Shown here: positions 1 through 9,545 of the stretch, in pieces
How the letters are laid out: each line of letters begins with the position of its first letter
How positions within the stretch are numbered: the first letter of the stretch is position 1
Notes under the pieces: model-generated
Database searches by the model: none
What the model was told of the DNA's origin: nothing
The model's input: the letters and a program-made list of their open reading frames with translations, nothing else
Source: Hermatobates lingyangjiaoensis
Lineage: Eukaryota > Arthropoda > Insecta > Hemiptera > Hermatobatidae
NCBI GenBank assembly: GCA_026182355.1
Contig: JAPFBL010000104.1
Location: 3,155,501-3,219,500 of the forward strand
Reading direction: 5' to 3'
DNA length: 64,000 nucleotides
Position numbers and translations under genes: made by a program

Positions 1-355
1 TGATTATGATGGTAGGTTCTATTGTAGGTTTTCAAATAAATAAAATCCAGATGGAGATGTATTAAAAATACTAAGAATATAGATTGAAAAAAATACTTCT
101 TATCGTTGATATATCAAGACAGTTTGTTGTCGAGAGAAGATTAGGAGAGAATCAAAATTTACAGGGTAACTATTTTTTATAGAAGAACCAGAAGTCAGAA
201 GTAGAGAGGGTTTAACTCTAGATATAACCGTTTACCTGCTGCACTCAAACCTTCTCATCTAATCACCTCTTTACTACAAAATGTGGTTCAAAATATCGAC
301 TGTACTAAGTATATGTCATTGTATGTGTTTTTGTTGTTTTGATAAAAATATAAAT

Positions 356-798
356 TGTAGCGGCAACACTAACGCAAGTCTGTAAGAACCAGCTGTTCTT
401 AAGAACCAGCTGTTCTTTAGAACCAGCTGTTCTTAAGAACCAGCTGTTAGTAAGAACCAGTTGTTTTCGCCATCTTGACCTGGTTGGAAGCGTCTCTTCG
501 TCACTCCATGAATTCGCCATCTTGACCCGTTGGAAGCGTCTCTCCCTGTTACTCGATCAACTCGCCATGCCTTGTGTTTCTTCGCCACTTCTTAATTCTA
601 TTCTACATTTCATCGCACGCCTTGCCATCTGCTCATCAGTACGGAGGATCTGACCGGAAATTAGCAATAGACAGAGACTTTGTGTATTATGTGGGGACCC
701 ATGTAGTGATGTATATTAAAGTGTTCTATTGTCAACTTGTACCAAAACATAATAAACAGTTATCAGTGCGCCCCACATAATTGGTGGGTAAATATCCA
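356..798 (+). repeat. 5' LTR
   Basis: This is the left copy of the 443-bp LTR. It carries five tandem 17-bp units at 384-468, each built on AAGAACCAGCTGTTCTT, a near-palindrome centred on the E-box CAGCTG. A second tandem duplication with units starting TCGCCATCTTGACC lies at about 467-545. An AATAAA-type signal (near 751) precedes the 3' end. Just inside the LTR a 32-bp stretch containing TCCAAATTGGTGTTTCCG is repeated (799-816 and 831-848), a tandem duplication across the LTR edge and the probable primer-binding region. Confidence 0.85.
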
Positions 799-956
799 TC
801 CAAATTGGTGTTTCCGCCCGAAAATATCCTTCCAAATTGGTGTTTCCGACAAATCGAACTGGGCAACTAATTACGATCACTTGTAAGTAATTAACGCTAA
901 TTATTACTTTACAATTCTTAATTGCACTCATTGTCTCACTATTTTATAACTTTGCC

Positions 957-1169
957 ATGCTTTGTATGAATGAAAATTCAGATTCAACTTGTACAGGAAC
1001 TTCGGTTCCTCCAGCAGTCGATAGGTTAGGCATCAAACTGCCACTATTCTCGAAAAGAAAACCCAGTTTTGGTTCCTGCAGGCTGAGGCCAATCGAACGC
1101 CTGGTAACTCGCCTCCAGGTCAACTCAACGCCTGGTAACTCGCCTCCAGGTCAACTCAACGCCTGGTAA
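957..1169 (+). pseudogene. gag-like N-terminal fragment, frameshifted
   Basis: A 70-codon frame opens with ATG at 957. Its segment VDRLGIKLPLF followed by SKRKPSF resembles the start of the gag matrix/capsid region of invertebrate gypsy elements. Just after this motif the expected continuation lies in another frame, so a one-base indel near 1070 is likely. The frame then runs into the 31-bp minisatellite, whose unit is not a multiple of three, and soon stops. This is a remnant without a functional product. The assignment rests on motif memory and on its place between a 5' LTR and a polypurine tract. Confidence 0.55.
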
Positions 1170-1285
1170 CTCGCCTCCAGGTCAACTCAACGCCTGGTAA
1201 CTCGCCTCCAGGTCAACTCAACGCCTGGTAACTCGCCTCCAGGTCAACTCAACACCTGGTAACTCGCCTCCAGGCCCATCGAACA
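1094..1285 (+). repeat. 31-bp minisatellite, about six copies
   Basis: GCCTGG or ACCTGG recurs at 1099, 1130, 1161, 1192, 1223 and 1254, with a decayed copy at 1285, giving a period of exactly 31 bp. Each unit contains CCTGG and its complement CCAGG 15 bases apart, so a single-stranded copy could fold into a small hairpin. The array replaces most of the coding interior of the LTR element and forms the junction between its gag and pol ends. Because 31 is not divisible by three, each unit changes frame. Confidence 0.93.
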
Positions 1286-1309
1286 CCTGATAATTCAACC
1301 AACGCCTCG

Positions 1310-1409
1310 ATGAAGCCAACGGACGATCCACCACCTCGAGTTACTCGCTCCGGACGGATCGTTCGTTTTGACGCTTCGAAGGTTAACTTCTCCGCTGGGG
1401 GAGGTGTGA
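1310..1409 (+). pseudogene. C-terminal pol tail and polypurine tract
   Basis: One frame reads PRVTRSGRIVRFDASKVNF and then a glycine-rich end at a stop codon overlapping the polypurine tract. Basic TRSGR-type tails next to the 3' LTR are common in Ty3/gypsy polyproteins. It is the only trace of pol in the element and abuts the second LTR at 1410. Confidence 0.5.
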
Positions 1410-1852
1410 TGTAGCGGCAACACTAACGCAAGTCTGTAAGAACCAGCTGTTCTTAAGAACCAGCTGTTCTTTAGAACCAGCTGTTCTTAAGAACCAGCTG
1501 TTAGTAAGAACCAGTTGTTTTCGCCATCTTGACCTGGTTGGAAGCGTCTCTTCGTCACTCCATGAATTCGCCATCTTGACCCGTTGGAAGCGTCTCTCCC
1601 TGTTACTCGATCAACTCGCCATGCCTTGTGTTTCTTCGCCACTTCTTAATTCTATTCTACATTTCATCGCACGCCTTGCCATCTGCTCATCAGTACGGAG
1701 GATCTGACCGGAAATTAGCAATAGACAGAGACTTTGTGTATTATGTGGGGACCCATGTAGTGATGTATATTAAAGTGTTCTATTGTCAACTTGTACCAAA
1801 ACATAATAAACAGTTATCAGTGCACCCCACATAATTGGTGGGTAAATATCCA
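1410..1852 (+). repeat. 3' LTR
   Basis: This is the right copy of the 443-bp LTR, offset by exactly 1054 bp from the left one and differing only at 1824. It has the same five 17-bp E-box units (1438-1522). The near identity argues that the pair arose in one recent reverse transcription rather than by old segmental duplication. Confidence 0.87.
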
Positions 1853-2082
1853 CTAAAAAATTTACATTTGTACGTCCAGTTTAATTTTTTGTATACATGT
1901 ACTTGTCTAGGCTATTGTGAGGTATTCAGAAATAGGACCAAAACAGTTGTATTGGCTGAAACACATCCGTTAGATTTCTGAATTTTTACTCTAGTTCAGA
2001 CGATTTGTAACTCACATGCCAAATATATCGTATATGTTTATATAGAAATCTACAAAAGTGGTCGAGATCCGATATATGATTG

Positions 2083-2345
2083 GCTGTTTCATGACCAATT
2101 TTGATTGTTTGATTGTTTTTATTGTGTGGATTAGGAAGTCCTTGAAGTTGTATTGTATCCGGCTCTAATGAAAGACACATACTTAGAACATCTCTTCCAT
2201 GAAGTCACCTTGTCATGTTGATAGAGGTGACTTCATGGAAGAGATGCTCTAAGTCGTGCCTTACATTAGAGCCGTAACAACTTCAAGGACATCCTACTCC
2301 ACACAATAAAAAAATTAATCAAGCCATTTGGTCATGAAATTGCTA
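2083..2345. mobile_element. Snap-back inverted-repeat element (MITE-like)
   Basis: Arms of about 120-128 bp (2083-2210 and 2226-2345) are reverse complements with small mismatches and flank a loop of about 15 bp. The best-paired segment is AGGTGACTTCATGGAAGAGA on the right against its complement on the left. No coding potential is seen. The structure fits a foldback MITE, or an inverted duplication made during target-primed reverse transcription as seen at the PLE ends elsewhere in this window. I do not recognise the family. Confidence 0.7.
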
Positions 2346-3760
2346 AACATATATATATATATAATATAGGCAAATCTAACTAGCAAGGAGTACAACTTCA
2401 AGATTTGAGGATATTGCTTTGGGTAGGACTTCACACTAATTTCAGTTTTATTAGATTTCACAAGGCTATCCTTACATAATGGTTATAGGAGAGTAAAAGA
2501 TCAAGAATGGCGTATATAATTATTAAGTCTTTTGGAATGAAAAGCACGAAATCATTTTTTTTTTCATATTTCATGAAAGGCATTTTACTCTGAAATTGAA
2601 AAGCGTTATTTGTTGGTTGATTTTGAAGGAGCAAGTGGAGAATTGATTGGTGTTGGGACTAGGGGTAAAATGTAACAATCAGGTACAAGTGCGAGATTGA
2701 ATTTGAATAGAGCAAGGGTGGGGGATTTAATAATAAAAAAAGACCCAGCAAGATATGGACTAGTCAGGGTCCATTCTGTCCAATACTATGCTTCTCCCTC
2801 TACCCACCCTCTTTCAACCTTTGGGTTCTGATTCTAGAAATCGCTTCCTTTATCATCCTTTCCTCCTTACATTCATGTACTAATTCCTCCTTTCATTCAT
2901 CAAAGCTTTCTTCAAGTAATCCTTGCCCAATGTAATACTCAACCATGGAAATCTGAATACTGACAAAGCATTCTTATCAATATTCCATTCTGTGAAGAGC
3001 TTGTCTCAATAACGGTATTAAGCTTTTGAAATATACAAATATAATTCTGAGGCTTTTGTACTCACTTGAATTGATTTTAATAAACATACATATAAATTAA
3101 GTAATAAATGGTTCAACTAAGAACTGAACAATTATTAATGTCTATGGCAATTTAAGTACATTTTGACTGCTTGAGCTGTTTTTTAAATTTATGTTTAATA
3201 TTAATATAGGATCAGGTTTAATTTAATAGGAGCGTACAGATACTTCTTGTAGGTAGTTTCGGTGTTTCAACCTTTGTCAGCCCTCTAAATCGTTTGTGCT
3301 CCGTTTTTTTTTTTTTTGGCGAGGATTTAAAGCCGTTGGCTCCAAGACTGAATAATATAACATATTTGCTTACTAACCTGCTTTAGTAAATTTGACAAAG
3401 GCCAAATGTATAACATCTGGTAAATGTGTCCCAATTAATAATGAAGCTTCACTTTCCAAACCTAAAAAAAGTGGCACATTATCATTGAATGACGAAATCT
3501 GTAATCTTTATGCAACTGTCACTATGATATGTATATTTTTTTTTATTATAAATCACAAGACAAAACAGTCTTAGAACAAACTGTCAAACGATGACAAGAA
3601 AGAAAACGACAACACAACAATATCTAGACCTCGTCGCCGGGAGAAAGAGGAAAGATGATGAGTTTTCTCGCCTGGTAAACATCAACTGACAACGCTGAGA
3701 GTATATGTAGCATTTCTAGCTCATACAAAAATAAGTAACTACAAAAATGTAATATCATTA
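2346..3760. other. AT-rich non-coding DNA
   Basis: No supportable gene is present. A slightly less AT-rich stretch at 2750-2960 contains pyrimidine-rich runs and a T-run lies at 3305-3319. I see no repeat partner for it inside the window. Confidence 0.5.
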
Positions 3761-5110
3761 GTATAACTACATCAGTAATAACATTTTTGAAAAGCGAAGT
3801 GTAGATTTCGTGTTATGATTAAATGATCATTCTTACAGGAGAACATGGCGTTTGTTACAATAGCCAGTGGACCTCTTATAGTTTACCTGACCTCCTTCTA
3901 TAGTGAATATTTAAGACAACTTTTCCCATTTAAACTTGAAAATATTCCCATTTTATCTAAAAAATGTGAGAAACAAAAAATGTCGTTTTAAGATAATTTT
4001 TAATTTAATATGTAGGATAATTACATTTATTATTCTACACAGAATGTTTTCAATTTTGAATTATGTTTTACATTTTTGTGTTTTATAGAATTATTATACT
4101 GAGAATTTTATGGCTACCTAGTATTTTACAAAAATCACTTTTCTCTCCATTTGTCAAAAATCAGATATACCAATTTTCCCACAGCGAGAACTATTTTTTT
4201 CCTGCGTGATGTACTCTGTTATCAGGTTGTTGTAAATGTATATTGAGAAAAATATATTAGTAATTAGCCAGTTTTATATACTCAAATCAAAATCAAAGCC
4301 CGGTATTCAATATAACTTAAAACTTTTATAGCTGGAAGATTGAAATTTTTAAAAATATTAGATATGAACTATTAGACTAGAATAGTGAAAAAACTGGATA
4401 TTTGTCAACAAACGTAACTCCTCTTAATAATTTATAACTTATATTAAGTTTTGTTCAAGACTGCAATATATAAACTGATTAGAGCATTTTGTGATACAAA
4501 CCCATCATACCATGGAAATTGACAGAAATATATGATCATTGGCAGTGATTTTTTACATGTAAAATATTATTCCACGTATATCTCATATGAGTCAATAAAT
4601 TATTTAAATTTTTTCATTGTAAACATGAATGTTATTTCAGTTGATACACTCAAAAAATTTCTAAGCCAATAAAAATAAATATCAATAAATTCGATAAGTA
4701 TAACAGGTGATACGTTAGTCTAGGCTAAAAAATCAGTTTACATAGCGTTACTACTGTTTGCCGTAATTAAAAATACGTGAATTTTTTTATAATTTGTTCT
4801 TTTTTTGTTAAATTTTTTGGCATATTTCATGGTTTTTTTATGATCTGTTTAGCGTAAAAAACAAATTTCTGAAAACAGAAAATTTACTCTAACGGCTCTT
4901 TGGTAAATGTAATTTGAAAAAAAATTGCTTCAGCTTATTCACCACTTAAAGTTTGTAGGCATGATTTCATTTTATCCAAAATGAAATGGCATGTTTCGCT
5001 CTCACAAGCTTTCAGATTGAATTATAAGTCAAAATGTTTACATTTTATTGAAACAAATATATATCCTATTGTTTTAAAAATCTGAAGATATTTTTCGTTT
5101 ATTGCTTTTA
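3760..5110 (-). mobile_element. Family X repeat, copy 1
   Basis: Read on the minus strand, this stretch matches the other X copies in order. Near 4990-5050 it has the segment around GACTTATAATTCAATCTG followed by GTGAGAGCGA, and at 3838-3880 the segment around GCCATGTTCTCC, matching 62490-62520. It lacks the near-palindromic end found in the other copies, so it is truncated at its 5' side near 5110. No open reading frame is shared between copies, so the family appears non-coding or decayed. The class is unknown. Confidence 0.6.
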
Positions 5111-5187
5111 TAGCCTTAAAGATAATATAATGCAAATGATGAATATGTCCCAGCTATTATTATACTTTATTTTTATTAATACATTAT

Positions 5188-5210
5188 ATTATTATTATTA
5201 TTATTATTAC
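5188..5210. repeat. (TTA)n microsatellite
   Basis: A short run of seven to eight TTA/ATT units. It has no evident link to a mobile element. Confidence 0.85.
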
Positions 5211-5359
5211 ATTATAGTCAGAAAGTTGTGTTTGTCCAGTAGTATGACGTCTAAAATTGTTAGAGAGGAAGATGCATTTTTAACCAGTTTTCCTCGTAAT
5301 AAAATGTTGACACCATAGCTAAACATATAACTTTATGTAGAAAACATCCTAACATCTCA

Positions 5360-5690
5360 TTAATTGTGCAATACTTAATTGTGAGGTATACTCGTATACT
5401 CATACATTGTAAGTGGATAATACAATGTCTCCACACAAAAGTAGTTTTTTTAATTCAAAATTCGAGTTTTGAACACTGTATGTTTATCATCACTGTGTTC
5501 ATCAATACAAGTAGATGTACTTTTCATTTTATTGGATATAATTCCGGTTTATTTTTATAACTTTTAATTTGTAATAAGTTTTGTACATATTTACCTGACG
5601 ATAAACACACTACGTGTTTGAAACGCGTAGTTTGAATTAAAAAAAAGAAACTTTTTTTGTATGGAAACTTTTATTATCCATTTACCCCAG
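5360..5690 (+). mobile_element. PLE terminal repeat with hammerhead-like core
   Basis: The segment contains CTGACGA (5595-5601), a 6-bp hairpin AAACAC/GTGTTT (5603-5608, 5614-5619) and GAAA (5620-5623) followed by CGCGTA. That is the order of a hammerhead ribozyme core, with one extra base before the hairpin. Flanking text (GTCTCCACACAAAAG at 5428, and TATGGAAACTTTTATTATCC downstream) resembles the arms of the palindrome at 45881-46063, so both appear to be one PLE terminal family. The call is moderate because no PLE coding sequence is attached. Confidence 0.5.
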
Positions 5691-5699
5691 TATGTGTAC

Positions 5700-7060
5700 T
5701 TATATATTTTACTGGAACAGTAAAATGTCAACATGTCTCATTTTTCTATTTCTTCAGAGATAAAGTATCAAATCACTCCTAGCAGTCAACAGTGTTTTTG
5801 ATTTTTGAAAATATACACAACTGTTTAAATAGAATATGAAACAAGATAAATATCTACATCAAACAAAACATACATTACATTACTTAGATCCATCTTACCT
5901 CGTACGGATACAAACAGATCTCGTCAATCTTTAAGAGCCATCCAAGTTGTTTTTAAAGATAGACTAGGTTCTCTTACAACGTACATGGTAAGACGGTTAT
6001 AAGTATTTATAGCTCAATTTATTCCAACCTTCTTAGAAATTGTAATCTTTATTTAACCAACGTGCATCATACAACAGCCGCTCTATCTTGCAGCGCTCAC
6101 GGTACAAATAGGTACTATTACCCAGAAAGAATTCCTTTTCTGATTTGCATCTTTTTTTTTTTATTTATATTTTCAACAATTACCTTCTAATAAGTTTTAA
6201 ATATAATGCATAAATTCAGAAATAAAAATCATCGAAACGAAAGTAATAATATAAATTGATAGATGGTCTAGAAGTTTATGGCAGCCAAAAAAAAAAAAAA
6301 AAAAAAAAAAGTATGGTGTTGGCAAAGAAAAGATAATAAAAGAAGAAAACAAGAAGAAGATAAAGGAGGGAGGTCTGTTGGTGAGGTAGTAAAACTATCA
6401 GAGTGTGAAGGAAGGGTTAGGAAGCTGTACAGCAAATGTGGCGGAAATGAAAATAAAACACATTGAGCCATAATAAATTCTAGCAGAAGTCAGTGAATTA
6501 AAACTCAAAACAAACTTCAAACCTCCACCTGTCAAATCCAATCAATTTTTTTTCCTCAATGAATCAAATTAAAAAATCCAATGAATTATAGCACCAATAG
6601 AACCTTCACAAATTGCCTCCGTTTCATCTGATTTATTCGGTTAGGATTTCCAACTCTATATCTGCATAAATCTTTATTAAAAGTCCCATTAAAATCAAAA
6701 CAAGCAATAAAATCTGAATCATAATAAGGTAATTCTTCTTTTGAATTAATATTAAATAAAAATTGACATTAATGCCTGCAATCAACGAGGAAATATATTC
6801 ACTAACCACAAAAGTGGAACCATATATAAGTTAGTGTTGTACTTTAGTTCCTCATTGTAGTTTCAGTCAACTATAAATCCTATATGATTAATTATTTAGC
6901 TACATTACTCATAAAAAATTACAGTTATATAAATTTATAAAACATAAATTCAAATAAAACTGTGGGGATTACTGAAATAGGGATTCAGAAATTCCATTCA
7001 TAATATCTGTGGTTTTAATTAATATTTATTAGTTGGTTCCATGTCAACTGATGTGATAAT
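5700..7060. other. AT-rich non-coding DNA with a 24-base A run
   Basis: No supportable gene. A pure A run occupies 6287-6310, next to purine-rich sequence at 6311-6440 that gives low-complexity open frames on both strands. I read these frames as composition artefacts. Confidence 0.5.
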
Positions 7061-7199
7061 AATTAATATTGGGGTCTTAATGAATAAATTAATGTTATAA
7101 TATGTATAAATTTATATATATAATAATATATTTCATTGAACAACTGACCGTATTTCACTGATGTCATTTTCTTCACCAGTTTTTCAAGGTTTCTGAATA

Positions 7200-7460
7200 C
7201 CTTCTTCTTTCCTTCATCCCAACGTTGGAGAATGTTAATTAAGTGGGAACCGACATGTTTCGACTGGCTTCCAGTCATCTTCAGGGTAATTAAAAAAAGA
7301 AAAATTAGTAGCGTCTTTAGAGATGGTATTAAGACACAGTTTATAGTAATCGTTTAAAGTAACTCTTGGTCGTGTTGCTCAAGAGCTACTGGCTGAATTG
7401 GGGTGGATGGTGGGTTGGCGGGTGTTGACAGTTAACAGCCTCTTCATCCAATCAGACGCC
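7200..7460 (-). mobile_element. 3' terminal region of PLE A with hammerhead-like core
   Basis: On the minus strand CTGAAGA (complement of 7278-7284) is followed by one base, a 6-bp hairpin GACTGG/CCAGTC, GAAA (7258-7261), then CATGTC. Stem I can form from ACC/GGT and TTAATT/AATTAA on either side (7235-7240 with 7288-7293, 7249-7251 with 7285-7287). Minimal type I hammerheads in PLE terminal repeats are established knowledge. The segment lies downstream of the RT fragment on the same strand, so it is likely the 3' terminal repeat of that element. The extra base before stem II makes self-cleavage uncertain. Confidence 0.6.
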
Positions 7461-7464
7461 GGAT

Positions 7465-7948
7465 TCATTGATTCATCGCCCGATTGAGACCGGATTCATC
7501 TTCAAAGATCTCTTTAAGCATCTTGAGTTCGTTCTGATCTTTCACTACAACGAAGCAGTCATCAACGTATCGGCAACAGACAGTGTGCCTTATCCCGAGT
7601 TTATTCATAATCTTGTCCTCCATGTGACACATATAATAGTTGGCAAAGGTTACCCCCAGTGGTGAGCCCATGGCAACACCGTCCGTCTGAAGATATAAGC
7701 TTCCGTCCTCATGGGTAAAAGGTTTTTGCGTCGTACATGCATGTAGAAGGTTTTCAAGGATGGTTCGGCTGAAAGGTGGTAGTTGGTGTTGTAGGCGTAA
7801 TCGCAGATTATTTTTATTGTTTCCTTGACTGGTACGTTAGTAAAAACGGATTCTACATCTAACGATGCTAAAGTTCCATCAGGTTCCAGGATTTTAAGAA
7901 TGTCTAGAAATTCATTGGTTGATCTAACTACATATTTTGTAGGCATAT
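7465..7948 (-). pseudogene. Penelope-like reverse transcriptase, PLE A fragment
   Basis: Two minus-strand frames (7650-7946 and 7465-7671) make up the palm of a PLE RT. Recognisable motifs are SLDVESVFTNVPV, MGSPLGVTFANYY and CCRYVDDCFVVV, the last being the YVDD catalytic box with both aspartates intact. The frames overlap with a one-base shift just before the MGSP motif, so the gene is broken. The N-terminal part and fingers are missing, and after the palm the sequence jumps to a short NRAMNQ-type C-terminal text and stops, so the thumb and GIY-YIG domain are deleted. It is oriented like PLE B, its upstream neighbour, but its motifs differ clearly, so it comes from another lineage. Confidence 0.85.
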
Positions 7949-7959
7949 AGGGTTAAATA

Positions 7960-9412
7960 TTTCGACCAAAAACGTTCAATCAAATTTTCTGGATAATTAT
8001 TTTTCTGTAGTAACTCTTTTACTCTTTTTTTATTTTTATTCAAGTAGCATGATGATCTTACTTCTACAACTTTTTCACCATATTCTTAACGCAATTTAAT
8101 TTTTGATTCATAGGATGGAAGGAATAGTAACTCAGTATTCTTCCAGAACTGGTAGGTTTCGTGTACCAATCGGTTAAAATATTACCATTTTCTCCTCTTA
8201 TAACTTTTATATCCAGGAATGGGAGAATGCCATCTTTTTCTATCTCACATGCAAATTTAAGTCACTTATGATATGAATTAAATACATTTAAAACATTATG
8301 GAATTACCTTTTTTCAATAATTAGAAACAAATAATCGACATAGAGTTTCATGAATTTTATTATTGAGCCTAACTCACTTTTACAATACTTTAGTAATTCA
8401 ACCATTACTATATTTGCAAGAACCGGCGATATTGGAGAGCCCATAGGTAATCCAAACTTTTGTTTATATATAACTCCATATAATATAAAATATCGAGCTT
8501 CACAAATAAGATTTAGAATGGATAAGAATTTCTCCTTTGTGATGGCATTATGGGGTTCAATTTTTTCCCATTGCTTATTTATTAAATCAAAAGTTAAATC
8601 AATTGGCACGTTTGTAAAAAAAGATTGAACATCTAGAGAGATCATTATTACATTTTCATTTAGTATTTCATTCGTTAAGGCTTCTTTAAATTTCAATGAA
8701 TTTTTAACATTGAATTCACTATTGACAACAATATAATTTAGATATTTCTCTACGTATTTTGATAGTTCATAAGTTGGGCTACCTATAAATGAAACAATTG
8801 GGCGCAAAGGAAAATTTGTCTTATGCAATTTCACTAATCGTTATATCCTCGGAGCTAATCCATTATATGATTTCATTATTAATAACTTGACGAAAATTTA
8901 TCCAGTTCTTCTTTTCAAGTTCATCAACAACCTTATTTACATTAGTACGTAATGTTGAAGATGGATCAGTTCTTGAAATAGTATACCTTTCTGTATCTTC
9001 CAACAATGTCATCATTTTAGCCTTATAATCTTCTTCCTTCATTATGACTGTATTGGCAGATTTATCACTTTTACACACAATTACATCTTTATGTTCTTTT
9101 AAGAACTTTTTAGTTTTTTGAAAACAACGTTCTATACTGGAATTCTGTTTTTTCAATCAATTAGATGAATTATTTAACCTGAGACTATAATTTTTTATAA
9201 TATTTACGCAGTTACTTCTAATTGTGTCACAGTTTTCAACATTAACACAGGTAACAATCTTTTCAAAATCTCCAACCATGTCAAATTTAGGAATATCTTC
9301 TTTGCGTTTACATTCTATAGCAAATTTTTCACCTAATGAAAGTAAATGGAGACTTTCCTTGGGAAAATCCACATTACTTAAATTAGTTATTGCTAACTCT
9401 TCAGAGTATAGC
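7960..9412 (-). pseudogene. Penelope-like retroelement ORF, PLE B (RT, decayed)
   Basis: On the minus strand the coding order of a PLE is visible. An N-terminal region (9410-9157, LHLLSLGEKFA) is followed by the DKSANTVIM motif (8863-9156), HKTNFPLRPIVSFIGSPTYE, the palm motif SLDVQSFFTNVPI, FGLPMGSPISPVLANI, the catalytic box, and a thumb segment near 8160-8270 (DGILPFLDIKVIRGENG, then WYTKPTSSGR). An in-frame stop at 9157-9159, a frameshift with a stop near 8835-8862 and the catalytic box YVDD changed to YVDY show it is dead. The 5' side ends at a (TA)n array at 9411. The GIY-YIG domain is not attached: sequence past the thumb runs into PLE A near 7950. Confidence 0.88.
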
Positions 9413-9442
9413 TATATATATATATACATACATACATATACA

Positions 9443-9519
<77 letters not shown>

Positions 9520-9545
9520 GTATTATAAATAAATATATATATATA
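9411..9545. repeat. (TA)n / (CATA)n microsatellite
   Basis: About 135 bp of TA repeats with a few CATA units. It directly abuts the 5' truncated end of PLE B. Confidence 0.95.

Larger units (their letters stand above)
356..1852 (+). mobile_element. Non-autonomous Ty3/gypsy-type LTR retrotransposon (internally deleted)
   Basis: Two direct repeats of 443 bp (356-798 and 1410-1852) begin TGTAGCGGCAACAC and end AATATCCA, the TG...CA termini of LTRs. By eye they differ at one base (770 g, 1824 a), so the insertion looks recent. A purine-rich tract (GGGGGAGGTGTGA) lies directly before the second LTR, as expected for a polypurine tract. The 611-bp interior holds only the start of a gag-like reading frame and a basic TRSGRIVRF-type tail like the C-terminus of gypsy polyproteins, joined by a 31-bp minisatellite. 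Protease, RT, RNase H and integrase are absent, so any movement would have needed proteins from another element. The flanks TAAAT (351-355) and CTAAA (1853-1857) give no exact target duplication; TAAAA one base later is a 4/5 match. The class is confident; the exact family is not. Confidence 0.88.

Noticed and set aside
305..520. 71-codon minus-strand frame, repeated at 1383-1574
   Set aside because: It is the antisense of the LTR E-box array and appears twice only because the LTR does.
574..780. 68-codon plus-strand frame, repeated at 1628-1834
   Set aside because: It lies wholly within the LTRs, has no motif, and is duplicated only because the LTR is.
1094..1285. Regular 31-bp repeats as a possible CRISPR array
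   Set aside because: Units are contiguous with no unique spacers, and the context is a eukaryotic LTR element.
6268..6471. Open frames on both strands next to a poly-A run
   Set aside because: Purine-rich low complexity gives open frames on both strands, with no motif.
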